Assembly: GCA_016124955.1 (NCBI GenBank)
Contig: WGMR01000003.1
Location: forward strand, 186,001-250,000
DNA length: 64,000 nucleotides
Reading direction: 5' to 3'
DNA from: Alphaproteobacteria bacterium
GTDB lineage: Bacteria > Pseudomonadota > Alphaproteobacteria > UBA9219 > RFNS01
In this document: piece after piece, positions 1 to 8,489 of the stretch
Numbering within the stretch: position 1 is the stretch's first letter
How the letters are laid out: the number at the start of each line of letters is the position of its first letter
Translations under genes and position numbers: made by a program
Notes under the pieces: generated by a model
What the model was told of the DNA's origin: nothing
The model's database searches: none
The model's input: only the letters and a program-made list of their open reading frames with translations

Positions 1-219
1 GAGATCGAGATCGGTTTCCGCGCCGTCGTCGGTTACATAGACTTCGCCGTGCTGGGTCGGGCTCATGGTGCCCGGATCGACGTTCAGATAGGGATCGAGC
101 TTTCGAAGACGGACTTTGTAGCCCCGCGCCTGCAACAAAGCGCCGAGCGCAGCGGAAGCAATCCCTTTGCCGAGCGACGACACAACACCCCCGGTAATGA
201 AAATAAAGCGCGTCGCCAT
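1..219 (-). CDS. pyrG: CTP synthase, N-terminal 73 codons (runs off window)
   Basis: CTP synthase aminates UTP to CTP using glutamine and ATP in the cytoplasm. Only the first 73 codons lie in the window. The N-terminus [19 protein letters not shown] carries the family's nucleotide-binding loop, followed by [15 protein letters not shown] and [17 protein letters not shown], all hallmark PyrG segments. The start is the ATG whose complement ends at 219; a purine-rich stretch (TCCCTTTAG read in reverse) lies just upstream. The gene follows secG with about 60 bases between, in the tpiA-secG-pyrG order known from alphaproteobacteria. Identity is certain; the glutamine amidotransferase half is outside the window. 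Confidence 0.97.
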   Translation of the reverse strand, partial: MATRFIFITGGVVSSLGKGIASAALGALLQARGYKVRLRKLDPYLNVDPGTMSPTQHGEVYVTDDGAETDLDL

Positions 220-280
220 ACTAAAGGGACCTCATCAAAGTTATCCGAAAAACTTCGCCTGCTCTCCTTTTGTCCTTCGC

Positions 281-628
281 CTATTGCCCGAGCGGAACTT
301 GCGGCACCGCGGGCGCGTCCGCCGGCATCGGCTCCGTTTGTTCGACGGGCGCGGGCTGGCTCAGGGCGCTGGTCGGGTTTTCATCGGTCTTGTTATGGCT
401 TGCAAGCACGGCAAGCAAAAGGCTGGTGACGATGAAACAAGCGGCTAGGATCGCGGTCGTGCGCGTCAAAAGGTTGGCCGAGCCGCGTGCGGTAAAAAGG
501 CCACCCATAGTGCTGCTGCCGCCCCCGCCTACCAGCCCGCCGCCGTCCTGCGAAGTGCGCTGCAAAAGGATAACCCCGATCAGCGCAACAGCAAGCAACA
601 GGTGAATAACGAGAACGACCGCATCCAT
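281..628 (-). CDS. secG: Preprotein translocase subunit SecG
   Basis: SecG is the small, non-essential partner of SecYE that eases SecA-driven protein export across the inner membrane. The 115-residue product has two membrane helices (about residues 3-22 and 50-70) around the conserved cytoplasmic loop with LLQRTSQDGGGLVGGGG. The C-terminus is a Pro/Ala/Glu-rich tail, common in alphaproteobacterial SecG. I chose the ATG at 628 (MDAVVLVIH) because GGAG sits 8 bases upstream; an in-frame start at 676 would add 16 residues of atypical sequence. It lies between tpiA and pyrG, same strand. Confidence 0.95.
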   Translation of the reverse strand: MDAVVLVIHLLLAVALIGVILLQRTSQDGGGLVGGGGSSTMGGLFTARGSANLLTRTTAILAACFIVTSLLLAVLASHNKTDENPTSALSQPAPVEQTEPMPADAPAVPQVPLGQ

Positions 629-704
629 TGCAAAAACTCCATAAAAAAACCAAGCCGCGCCACGATTGTCGGGCACGGCGAAAGTGGAAAACCTTTACGG
701 GGAA

Positions 705-733
705 GCCCCGTGCCGGTAACCCGTGGCACGGGC
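705..733. repeat. Intergenic hairpin between tpiA and secG
   Basis: An inverted repeat with arms GCCCCGTGCC and GGCACGGGC encloses a short loop and is followed on the minus strand by a second small GC hairpin (CGGGG-CTT-CCCCG). No T-run follows, so it does not read as a standard intrinsic terminator. It may slow or partly end transcription between tpiA and secG, or be a processing site. Function unknown. Confidence 0.4.
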
Positions 734-793
734 GGATTTAGTATCACTATTTGCCGCAAAGGGCAATTGCCATGAAACGCCGGTTTGAAGCGC

Positions 794-1540
794 CTAGCGG
801 CAGCGATCCGCGATAGCCCAGAAGCCATCGGCATTGAGGCTGGCGCCGCCAACAAGCGTCCCATCGACCTGCGAAAGGGCCATGATACCGGCTGAAGTAT
901 GCGGGGTGATGGAGCCGCCATAAATAACCTGCACAACCTCCCCCGTCGCACCGAGCGCCTTGCGAATCGCCCCATGCATTTCCTGGATTTCGTTTTCAGC
1001 CGGCGTCGTACCCGAACCAATAGCCCAGACAGGTTCGTAAGCCACAATAAGGCTTGAGGTTTGATAACGGGATGGCAGTGATTCCTTAAGCTGCTTGGTA
1101 ACAAATTCGACAGCCCCGCCGCTTTCCCGCGTCGGCCTGTCTTCCCCGACGCAAACGATCGCGGTCAGTCCGGCCTGCTGCGCAGCCGCAACTTTTTCGG
1201 CCACAAACTGGCTGGTTTCGCCATGGCCATTGCGCCGTTCGGAATGGCCAAGAATAACGTATTGGCAGCCAATATCGACAAGCATGCCCGCGCTGATATC
1301 GCCTGTGTAGGCACCATGATTGGCGGTATGACAATCCTGCGCGCCAAGCTTGATATGCGAGCCAGCCAGCACCTCGGCCACAGGCCAAAGCAAGCTATAG
1401 GGCGGGCATACAACCACGTCATAGCCTTCAGGCTTATGGGCGGCGGCTTTTTGCGCCAGATCGGTGGCTAGCTGCACGCCAGACGTAATGCGGCCATGCA
1501 TTTTCCAGTTAGCAATAACGATTTTGCGCCTGTGGGCCAT
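794..1540 (-). CDS. tpiA: Triosephosphate isomerase
   Basis: Interconverts dihydroxyacetone phosphate and glyceraldehyde 3-phosphate in glycolysis/gluconeogenesis. The 248-residue protein has the full TIM-barrel signature set: NWKMHG with the catalytic lysine near the N-terminus, ILGHSERR with the catalytic histidine, AYEPVWAIGSG with the catalytic glutamate, and the phosphate-binding YGGSIT. The length is normal. No good Shine-Dalgarno sequence precedes the ATG at 1540 (the upstream stretch is pyrimidine-rich), yet no other start fits the family alignment. It heads the tpiA-secG-pyrG run and is divergent from ppiD, so the 90 bases between 1541 and 1630 must hold both promoters. Confidence 0.97.
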   Translation of the reverse strand: MAHRRKIVIANWKMHGRITSGVQLATDLAQKAAAHKPEGYDVVVCPPYSLLWPVAEVLAGSHIKLGAQDCHTANHGAYTGDISAGMLVDIGCQYVILGHSERRNGHGETSQFVAEKVAAAQQAGLTAIVCVGEDRPTRESGGAVEFVTKQLKESLPSRYQTSSLIVAYEPVWAIGSGTTPAENEIQEMHGAIRKALGATGEVVQVIYGGSITPHTSAGIMALSQVDGTLVGGASLNADGFWAIADRCR

Positions 1541-1630
1541 GGGAAAAAACCGGGGGAAAGGAGTTATTGACGATAGATCAAGGTTTTATCATGTTGCGGG
1601 CTATGTGCAAACAGCTTTAAGGTAACCCCC

Positions 1631-3505
1631 ATGCTTCGTCAGATGCGCCACATATCGCAGACTTGGTTGATCAAGCTGCTGCTTCTTTTCCTTGTCGCGA
1701 CATTCGCGATATGGGGTATTGGCGATATTTTCCATGGCAACCCGGCAAAACGCGGGGCCGCAAAGATCGGCGGTGTTGAAATCAGCGCCCAGGAACTCGA
1801 AACGCAATTCCAGCGCGATTACCAGCAAATGCGCCAAATCGCAGGCCCTGATTACAGCGTCGCCGACGCCAAGCGGGACGGCATGCTGGAACGCAGCGTA
1901 CAAAATATGATCCAACAAAGCCTGTTCGATCAGGAAGCGGCACGGCTCGGGCTTACCTTCAGCAACCTGGAAGCCGTGAAGATGATCCGCGCCATCCCCG
2001 GCCTGGTGGACAAGACCGGCAACTTCAATGCACGTCTGTTCCAGCAGATGCTTTATCAGGTCCGCATGAGCGAAGCGGATTATGTGGCGGCCATAAGCAC
2101 CGATGCGGCACGGCAGGTTCTGATCGAAGCAATTCGCAGCGGCCTGCAAGCCTCCGCCACGCTGACGGATTCGCTCGCGAAGGCGCGCGGACAGGAGCGC
2201 ATCATACGCATGCTTGCGATAGACAATGCCAGCATGGGTGATATGGGCGTACCGGATGATGCGACGCTCGCGAAATTCCATAGCGACAACGCGCCCCGCT
2301 TCACCGCGCCCGAATATCGCGATGTTGTCTTGCTTCAGCTGATGGCCGACGATATCGCCGGCGAAATCGCGGTAACCGATGCTGATCTTGAAAAAGCATA
2401 CAGCGAACGCATCGCCGATTACAGCAAACCGGAACTTCGCAGCTACGATCAGGTCATCGCCCAGAACGAGAACGAGGCGAAAACAATTGCCGCCGAAGCT
2501 CAGGAGGCCAAAAGCCTGAAACAGGCTGCCGCCAAGCACGATCTTGAAATGATTCCGATCAACGATACGGAACCGAGTGGCTTGCTGCCCGAATTGAAAG
2601 ATACGGTCATGAAGCTGGAAGCGGGCGGCATCAGCGGCGCCGTCAAAAGCGGGTTTGGCTGGCACGTCATCCAGATCACAGACATCAAACCCGGCCACCG
2701 GCGGCCTTTGAGCGAAGTGAAAGACGAGCTGCGTAAAACGGTTGTGCGCGACCAGGCGATCGAGCAACTTCAAACCGTGGCAAACAAGGTTGATGACGCC
2801 ATCGCAGGCGGCGCGGCGTTCGAGGAAATTGCGCGCGATATGAAGCTGCGCGTCGCGAAGATCGGCCATCTTGGTCAGAACGGCAAAACGCCGGAAGACC
2901 TTCCCAATGGCATCCCGGATATCGGCGAAATCACCAAATACGCCTACAATCTTGAGGAAGGCGAAGCCAGCTCGATGATTGATGACGGCAAGGGTAACTA
3001 TTTTGTCATCCGTACCGACAAGGCAAGCCCCAGCCACCTTCGCCCGCTGGACGAGGTTCGCGGCGATGTCATCAAGGCATGGCAAGCGGTCGAGCAAGCA
3101 AAAAAGGCCCGCGCGCGCGCCGATGAAATTGCCGCCGAAGTACGCGACGGCAAATCGCTCGACATCTATACGGGCACCGGCATCACGATGCAGGACACAA
3201 AGCCCGTTAGCGTTTTGACGGCCCAGGAAAGCGGCCTGCCTGCCAGCTTTATCCCGCAAATTCTTGCCATGAAGAAAAAGGATGTCGGCGTCGCTTCTGA
3301 CGGCACGCAACATTTCGTTATGCAGCTTACCGATCTGCGCGACACAAAATCAGTGAGCGACAAACAAAAAACCGCGATAGAGGCTGATGCGCTGCGCGGC
3401 ATTACCAACGATGTTTTCATCCAGTTCACGGACGCGCTACGCAAACGCTTCCCGGTTTCCGTAAACGAAAGCACGCTTGCCGCCATGCGTGCACAAAGCG
3501 ATTGA
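1631..3505 (+). CDS. ppiD: PpiD/SurA-type periplasmic folding factor
   Basis: Membrane-anchored peptidyl-prolyl isomerase/chaperone acting at the periplasmic exit of the Sec translocon. The 624-residue protein has a short basic N-terminus, one membrane helix (about residues 12-32), a SurA-like N-terminal chaperone region, and a parvulin-type PPIase region (about 245-360) ending in the typical GFGWHVIQ. A second, divergent parvulin-like half follows. AAGGT lies 9 bases before the ATG. Its stop is three bases before the GTG of trpE. The ppiD-trpE pairing is common in alphaproteobacteria and suggests one transcript. PPIase activity is inferred from family; many PpiD proteins are poor isomerases. 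Confidence 0.92.
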   Translation: MLRQMRHISQTWLIKLLLLFLVATFAIWGIGDIFHGNPAKRGAAKIGGVEISAQELETQFQRDYQQMRQIAGPDYSVADAKRDGMLERSVQNMIQQSLFDQEAARLGLTFSNLEAVKMIRAIPGLVDKTGNFNARLFQQMLYQVRMSEADYVAAISTDAARQVLIEAIRSGLQASATLTDSLAKARGQERIIRMLAIDNASMGDMGVPDDATLAKFHSDNAPRFTAPEYRDVVLLQLMADDIAGEIAVTDADLEKAYSERIADYSKPELRSYDQVIAQNENEAKTIAAEAQEAKSLKQAAAKHDLEMIPINDTEPSGLLPELKDTVMKLEAGGISGAVKSGFGWHVIQITDIKPGHRRPLSEVKDELRKTVVRDQAIEQLQTVANKVDDAIAGGAAFEEIARDMKLRVAKIGHLGQNGKTPEDLPNGIPDIGEITKYAYNLEEGEASSMIDDGKGNYFVIRTDKASPSHLRPLDEVRGDVIKAWQAVEQAKKARARADEIAAEVRDGKSLDIYTGTGITMQDTKPVSVLTAQESGLPASFIPQILAMKKKDVGVASDGTQHFVMQLTDLRDTKSVSDKQKTAIEADALRGITNDVFIQFTDALRKRFPVSVNESTLAAMRAQSD

Positions 3506-3508
3506 TTC

Positions 3509-5014
3509 GTGAGCATCGCCATCACACCGGATGCCAAAACTTTTGCCCGCAACTGGAATGCGGGCAAAAATCAGGTCGTCTGGACCAGCTATGTAAGCGA
3601 TCTTGAAACGCCCGTTTCGGCGATGCAGAAGCTCGGTCATGGCAAGGCCATGCCGTTTCTTCTGGAATCGATTGAAGGCGGCGCGACGCGCGGGCGTTTT
3701 TCCTTTATCGGCCGTGAACCGGATCTGATCTGGCGCTGCCGCGACGGCAAGCCAGAAATCAACAGGCAGGCCGCCACGAACCCGGGCACGTTCGAGCCCG
3801 AAGGCGCCGAACCGCTGGATTCCCTGCGCGCGCTGTTGTCCGAAAGCAAGATCGATGACCCAAACCAGCCGCAACCCATGGCGGCGGGGCTGTTCGGTTA
3901 CCTTGGCTACGACATGGTCCGGCAGATGGAAAAACTGCCGAAGCCGAAAGCGCGTTCCTACGAAACGCCGGACGCCATGATGCTGCGCCCGTCACTGCTC
4001 GTTATTTTTGATCAAATTGAAAACAAGTTCACGCTTGTTACCCCCGCGTGGCACAGCAAAGGCGGTTTGCCTGAAGCCGCCTATGAAGCGGCATGCGAAC
4101 GGTTGAAGCGCGCACTGAATGACTTGCAGCAAAACCCGACAACCGCGCCGGAAACATCAAAAATGCCCGCCCTGCCCGCGCCGGTATCGAACATGCAGGA
4201 AAGCGGTTTCCTGAACATGATCGAACGCGCCAAGGAATATATCCGCGCCGGCGATATTTTCCAGGTCGTGCTTTCGCAACGCTTCAGCGTGCCCTTCACA
4301 CTTTCCCCGCTCAGCCTCTATCGTGCGGTGCGACGCATGGATCCATCACCCTTCCTGTTCGTTTTCGATTTCGGCGATCATGCGGTCGTGGGTACCAGCC
4401 CGGAAATTCTTGTGCGCGTCCGCGATAACAAGGTAACGGTCCGGCCCATCGCCGGCACGCGCCCGCGCGGGGCAGGAAACCGCAGCGATGCCGAACTGGC
4501 TGACGAACTTTTGCATGATGAAAAAGAACTCGCCGAACATCTCATGCTGCTCGATCTCGGACGCAACGATATCGGCCGCGTCGCCAAAACCGGCACCGTC
4601 AAGGTCACCGCGCACAACACCATCGAATATTACCGCCATGTCATGCATATCGTTTCCAACGTCGAAGCCGCGCTGGACGAGAAAAAAGATATCGTTGATG
4701 CACTGGTGGCGGGCTTCCCCGCAGGCACCGTTTCGGGCGCGCCCAAGGTGCGCGCTATGCAGGTTATCAACGAACTGGAGCCGGATGCGCGCGGAATCTA
4801 TGCCGGGTGCATAGGCTATCTTGGCGTCAACGGCGCGATGGATACTTGCATCGCCATCCGCACCGCCGTCATCAAGGACGGCATGTTGCATGTCCAGGCT
4901 GGCGCGGGCATCGTATATGACAGCAACGCGCAAGCCGAATACCGGGAAACCGTGGCCAAAGCCAGCGGCATGCTGAAGGCGGCAGAAGAAGCGATGAAGT
5001 TTGCCGCCAAGTAA
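3509..5014 (+). CDS. trpE: Anthranilate synthase component I
   Basis: Makes anthranilate from chorismate, with TrpG supplying ammonia from glutamine: the first step of tryptophan synthesis. The 501-residue protein has the N-terminal tryptophan feedback site (FLLES near residue 50), then the chorismate-binding domain with SQRF, GTRPRG, the LLDLGRNDIGRV block near 351, and GAPKVRAM. It starts at GTG three bases after the ppiD stop, so it is probably translated from the ppiD message. The stop (TAA) is directly adjacent to the stop of the convergent deacetylase gene. In relatives trpG follows at once; here a reversed gene separates them. Confidence 0.97.
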   Translation: MSIAITPDAKTFARNWNAGKNQVVWTSYVSDLETPVSAMQKLGHGKAMPFLLESIEGGATRGRFSFIGREPDLIWRCRDGKPEINRQAATNPGTFEPEGAEPLDSLRALLSESKIDDPNQPQPMAAGLFGYLGYDMVRQMEKLPKPKARSYETPDAMMLRPSLLVIFDQIENKFTLVTPAWHSKGGLPEAAYEAACERLKRALNDLQQNPTTAPETSKMPALPAPVSNMQESGFLNMIERAKEYIRAGDIFQVVLSQRFSVPFTLSPLSLYRAVRRMDPSPFLFVFDFGDHAVVGTSPEILVRVRDNKVTVRPIAGTRPRGAGNRSDAELADELLHDEKELAEHLMLLDLGRNDIGRVAKTGTVKVTAHNTIEYYRHVMHIVSNVEAALDEKKDIVDALVAGFPAGTVSGAPKVRAMQVINELEPDARGIYAGCIGYLGVNGAMDTCIAIRTAVIKDGMLHVQAGAGIVYDSNAQAEYRETVAKASGMLKAAEEAMKFAAK

Positions 5015-6010
5015 TCAGTGCAACAATTCATCCAGCGCGACCAGCTTGTAGCCGCGCGCAATCGCATCCGGCAACCAGCGTTCAAGCACATCAAGCGTCA
5101 CGCCATGCGGGTGACCTATGGCGATAGCAAAGCCTTGCCGCCGGGCGATGCGCTCGGTTAGCGCCAGTTGTTTGCGGATGCTATCGCCATCGATCGTATG
5201 ATCGAGGAACACATCGCGCTTCAGCGCCTGCACGCCATCCGCACGCGCAACTTCGTAAGCCACACTTTGCTCCGATGTCCGGGAATCGAGGAAGATCAGG
5301 TCGCGCTCTTTCAAAAGCGGCATGATCGTTTCCATCACATGCCTGTCCGCCGTTGCGCGGCTGCCCATATGGTTGTTCAGCCCCGTATAGCCGCTAAAGC
5401 TCTGCAATGCTTCCAGCATGCGGGTGCGCACCTCGTCGTCGCTTAAACCGGCTACAAGCGCATCCGGCCCCGGATATTCGCCGCCCACCGGCTGCATCGG
5501 CATATGCAAAAACAGTTCATGCCCGGCAGCCAGCGCGGCGTCGGCCTGCGCTTGCAAATTTTCGGCATATGGCAGGTAGGAAAGTGTGACCGGCGCAGGC
5601 AGCGCAGTTGCACGGGCAGAATTTTTCCAATTCAACCCCATATCGTCGATCACGATGGCAATTTTTGGGGTGCTGCCCGGCGGCAGCGGGGGTTCGGCCG
5701 CCGGGGCCGGCGTGGGTATGGGCGCGGCCACCGCTTGTTCCGGCAAGGGCGTTTCTTCCACCGCCTCGGCCATGCCTGCGGCTATTTCTTCAGTAAGATC
5801 GCCGGATTCTGCTGCCGTGGGCTGGTCGGCCACAGGTTCGGCAACGGGTGGCTGCCACGGCACGGGCGTCACGCGTGCAAGAGGTGTGGGTGGCGGGGAC
5901 GGCACGGCATCCCTGTCCATGGCCGCAAACAAGCCGGCAAGCACCGTCACGAGCAGCAAAAAGGCTGCCCCGAGTACCGCCAGCATTATTTTCGAAGGTT
6001 TTTTTGCCAT
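5015..6010 (-). CDS. YibQ-type divergent polysaccharide deacetylase
   Basis: A membrane-anchored member of the divergent polysaccharide deacetylase (DUF610/YibQ) family, thought to act on cell-wall or surface glycans in the periplasm; the exact substrate is unknown. Residues 1-30 form a signal anchor; residues 35-112 are a Pro/Ala/Glu-rich linker; the catalytic NodB-like barrel starts at IAIVIDDMG and includes HMPMQP, NNHMGS, FLDSRTS and GHPHG, the expected metal and active-site motifs. Total 331 residues. It is oriented against the trp genes, between trpE and trpG, and shares a 58-base divergent intergenic region with trpG. Family assignment is firm, role inferred. Confidence 0.9.
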   Translation of the reverse strand: MAKKPSKIMLAVLGAAFLLLVTVLAGLFAAMDRDAVPSPPPTPLARVTPVPWQPPVAEPVADQPTAAESGDLTEEIAAGMAEAVEETPLPEQAVAAPIPTPAPAAEPPLPPGSTPKIAIVIDDMGLNWKNSARATALPAPVTLSYLPYAENLQAQADAALAAGHELFLHMPMQPVGGEYPGPDALVAGLSDDEVRTRMLEALQSFSGYTGLNNHMGSRATADRHVMETIMPLLKERDLIFLDSRTSEQSVAYEVARADGVQALKRDVFLDHTIDGDSIRKQLALTERIARRQGFAIAIGHPHGVTLDVLERWLPDAIARGYKLVALDELLH

Positions 6011-6068
6011 GGCATTACAGATGATTAACCGCTAAAATCTGCCCGAAAATGAAACGGAATACTACACG

Positions 6069-6728
6069 ATGCTGCTATTGATCGATAATTACGACAGTTT
6101 CACCTACAACCTCGTCCACTATTTTCAGGACCTGGGGGTAGAGGTTGTCGTCAGGCGCAATGATGATCTGGGTGCGGCGGAAGCGATGGCCCTGAAGCCG
6201 GCGCAGATCGTGCTTTCGCCCGGCCCCTGTACGCCAAACGAGGCAGGCATTTGCCTTGATCTCATCAAGCTGGCAGCGGCTGACAAGACTCCGCTTCTGG
6301 GCGTTTGCCTCGGGCATCAGGCCATCGGGCAAGCTTTTGGCGGGAAGGTCATTCGCGGGCCTGTTCCCATGCATGGCAAGGTAAGCGAAATCATCCACAG
6401 TAACACTAGTATTTTTAATGGGTTACCAAGTCCATTTAAAGCTACGCGTTATCATTCACTTGTGGTGGAGCGTAACAGCTTCCCGGCTGATCTGGATATC
6501 ACGGCGGAAACCGCCGATGGGCAGGTCATGGGCCTCCAACATAAGACGCTGCCGATTTATGGGGTACAATTCCACCCCGAAAGCATCCTGACCGAATATG
6601 GCTACCAGATTCTGGTCAATTTCCTGAAGGCCAGCCATGACCCAACCATCCGGCTCAGCCCCGCCATCATCAACGAGCGCACCAATGCCCTTAGAGCCAT
6701 TCATCAAAAAGCTTTCGAAGGCCGGTGA
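6069..6728 (+). CDS. trpG: Anthranilate synthase component II (glutamine amidotransferase)
   Basis: Class I glutamine amidotransferase that feeds ammonia to TrpE. The 219-residue protein starts with the classic [18 protein letters not shown] and carries the catalytic triad: cysteine near residue 80 in [11 protein letters not shown], and His/Glu in QFHPES near 169. The C-terminus is about 20 residues longer than usual and is encoded in the overlap with trpD. Because a reversed gene cuts it off from trpE, it must be driven by a promoter in the 58-base region 6011-6068 or inside the deacetylase gene. A stretch around 6397-6470 is markedly more AT-rich than its surroundings although the protein there is normal. 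Confidence 0.96.
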   Translation: MLLLIDNYDSFTYNLVHYFQDLGVEVVVRRNDDLGAAEAMALKPAQIVLSPGPCTPNEAGICLDLIKLAAADKTPLLGVCLGHQAIGQAFGGKVIRGPVPMHGKVSEIIHSNTSIFNGLPSPFKATRYHSLVVERNSFPADLDITAETADGQVMGLQHKTLPIYGVQFHPESILTEYGYQILVNFLKASHDPTIRLSPAIINERTNALRAIHQKAFEGR

Positions 6729-7704
6729 GCTTTCCGAAAAAGAAGCCTGCGAAGCGTTCGACACCATCTTTACCGGCACGGTTCCTGCCGGGCAGATTAG
6801 ATCCTTCCTGCTTGCCTTGCGTGACCGCGGCGAAACAGTTGCGGAAATAACGGGCGCAGCCCGTTCGCTGCGCGCCCACAGCCTCGCCATACAGGCCCCC
6901 GAAGGCACAATCGACACATGCGGCACCGGCGGCACGGGCCACAATACGCTCAATATCTCGACCGCCGCCGCGCTAGTCACGGCCGCCTGCGGGGTACCCG
7001 TGGCCAAGCACGGCAACCGCGCGGTTTCGGGCCGATCCGGGTCCGCCGATGTTCTGGCCGCGCTCGGCGTCAATCTCGATGCCACAGCGGCACAGCAGGA
7101 ACGCGCGCTGCGCGAAGCTAACATATGTTTCATGTTCGCGCCGAACCACCATATGGCAATGAAGCATGTTTCCGCCGTCCGCAAGGAAATGGGCGTGCGG
7201 ACGATCTTCAACCTTCTTGGCCCCTTGCTGAACCCGGCGCGCGCAAAGCGGCAACTTACCGGCGTTTATGCACGCGAGCTTGCCCGCCCGGTCGCAGAAG
7301 TGCTTGCCCGGCTCGGCACCGTCTGCGCATGGGTCGTGCATGGCCATGACGGGCTTGATGAAATCACGACCACAGGCCCCACGGCCGTTGTGCAATTGCT
7401 GAACGGCGGCATCACCGAAATCACTTTGCAACCGCAAGATTACGGCATCCCGCTTGCGAAACCGGACGATATCAGGGGCGGGGATGCCGCTGATAACGCG
7501 CAAGCCTTGCGTAAACTTTTGGGCGGCGGCACAGGCCCCTACCGTGATATCGTGCTGCTGAACAGCGCAGCGGCCTTGGTGATAGCGGGTAAGGCATCCG
7601 GCCTGCAGGAAGGCATAAAGCTAGCGGGTGCGGCAATTGATGGCGGCGTAGCCGGCAAAACGCTGGGGCAATTGATTGCCATAACCGGGGCCAAGGCAGC
7701 ATGA
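6685..7704 (+). CDS. trpD: Anthranilate phosphoribosyltransferase
   Basis: Joins anthranilate to PRPP, the second committed step to tryptophan. Motifs include [15 protein letters not shown] (PRPP/pyrophosphate loop, about residue 78), [33 protein letters not shown] and [12 protein letters not shown] place the start at the ATG at 6685 ([14 protein letters not shown]), giving 339 residues as usual for TrpD and a 44-base overlap with trpG. An in-frame ATG at 6637 with GAAGG upstream would add 16 low-complexity residues and cannot be excluded. The stop overlaps trpC by four bases (ATGA), implying translational coupling. Confidence 0.95.
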   Translation: MPLEPFIKKLSKAGELSEKEACEAFDTIFTGTVPAGQIRSFLLALRDRGETVAEITGAARSLRAHSLAIQAPEGTIDTCGTGGTGHNTLNISTAAALVTAACGVPVAKHGNRAVSGRSGSADVLAALGVNLDATAAQQERALREANICFMFAPNHHMAMKHVSAVRKEMGVRTIFNLLGPLLNPARAKRQLTGVYARELARPVAEVLARLGTVCAWVVHGHDGLDEITTTGPTAVVQLLNGGITEITLQPQDYGIPLAKPDDIRGGDAADNAQALRKLLGGGTGPYRDIVLLNSAAALVIAGKASGLQEGIKLAGAAIDGGVAGKTLGQLIAITGAKAA

Positions 7705-8489
7705 GCAACCTTTTGCAAAAGATATGCGCCGACAAGCTTGCAGCCGTTATCGCAGCCAAGAAACATAAGGCACATACGACGCTGGAAGATGAAGCGCGCA
7801 CCGCGCCGAAAGTGCGCGATTTTTCCGGTGCGCTCGCACGCAAAACCGGCGCAGGCGGCTACGCGGTTATCGCCGAAATTAAAAAGGCGTCACCTTCGGC
7901 CGGGTTGATCCAGCCCCATTTTATACCCGCCGCCCTGGCGCAGGCTTATGCCGCAGGCGGCGCGGCCTGCCTTTCGGTGCTGACAGACCAGCCCTATTTC
8001 TGCGGCGAAGATTTGCACCTTATTCAAGCACGCGCCGCCTGCGATCTTCCGGTTCTGCGCAAGGATTTTATGCTCGATCCCTATCAGGTAATCGAAGCGC
8101 GCGCGATCGGGGCGGATTGTATTCTGCTGATTATGGCCGCGATCGGCGATGCGCAGGCGAGCGAACTGTATGCCGCCGCGCAGCAATACGGCATGGATGT
8201 GCTGATCGAATCCCACAATGCTGCGGAACTGGAACGCGCGCTGAAACTTCCCGGCGGCCTTATTGGTATCAACAACCGTAACCTCGGCACGCTCGCGATC
8301 GACCTGGCCACCACCGAAAACCTCGCGAAGCAAATCCCCACCGGGCGCACGATCATCAGCGAAAGCGGCCTGCACAACCGTGCCGATCTCGATCGCATGG
8401 CAACGGCTGGCGCGCGTTGCTTCCTTATCGGGGAAAGTCTTCTGAAACAGGGTGACGTGACGGCCGGGTTACGGCGGCTGCTGGCCTAG
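7701..8489 (+). CDS. trpC: Indole-3-glycerol phosphate synthase
   Basis: Closes the indole ring from carboxyphenylaminodeoxyribulose 5-phosphate. The 262-residue TIM barrel carries VIAEIKKASPSAG (catalytic lysine), LRKDFMLDPYQV, GINNRNLGT and SESGLHNRADL, all diagnostic. It is the last gene of the trpG-D-C unit; moaC/moeA/lexA, which often follow in alphaproteobacteria, are absent. Its TAG stop lies in a CTAG palindrome that also gives the TAG stop of the convergent pntB, so the two genes overlap by four bases and no separate terminator fits between them. Confidence 0.97.
   Translation: MSNLLQKICADKLAAVIAAKKHKAHTTLEDEARTAPKVRDFSGALARKTGAGGYAVIAEIKKASPSAGLIQPHFIPAALAQAYAAGGAACLSVLTDQPYFCGEDLHLIQARAACDLPVLRKDFMLDPYQVIEARAIGADCILLIMAAIGDAQASELYAAAQQYGMDVLIESHNAAELERALKLPGGLIGINNRNLGTLAIDLATTENLAKQIPTGRTIISESGLHNRADLDRMATAGARCFLIGESLLKQGDVTAGLRRLLA

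Noticed and set aside
1601-3313. 570-codon open frame on the minus strand opposite ppiD
   Set aside because: It mirrors the codon pattern of ppiD, has no family motifs and no ribosome site; ppiD has clear domains.
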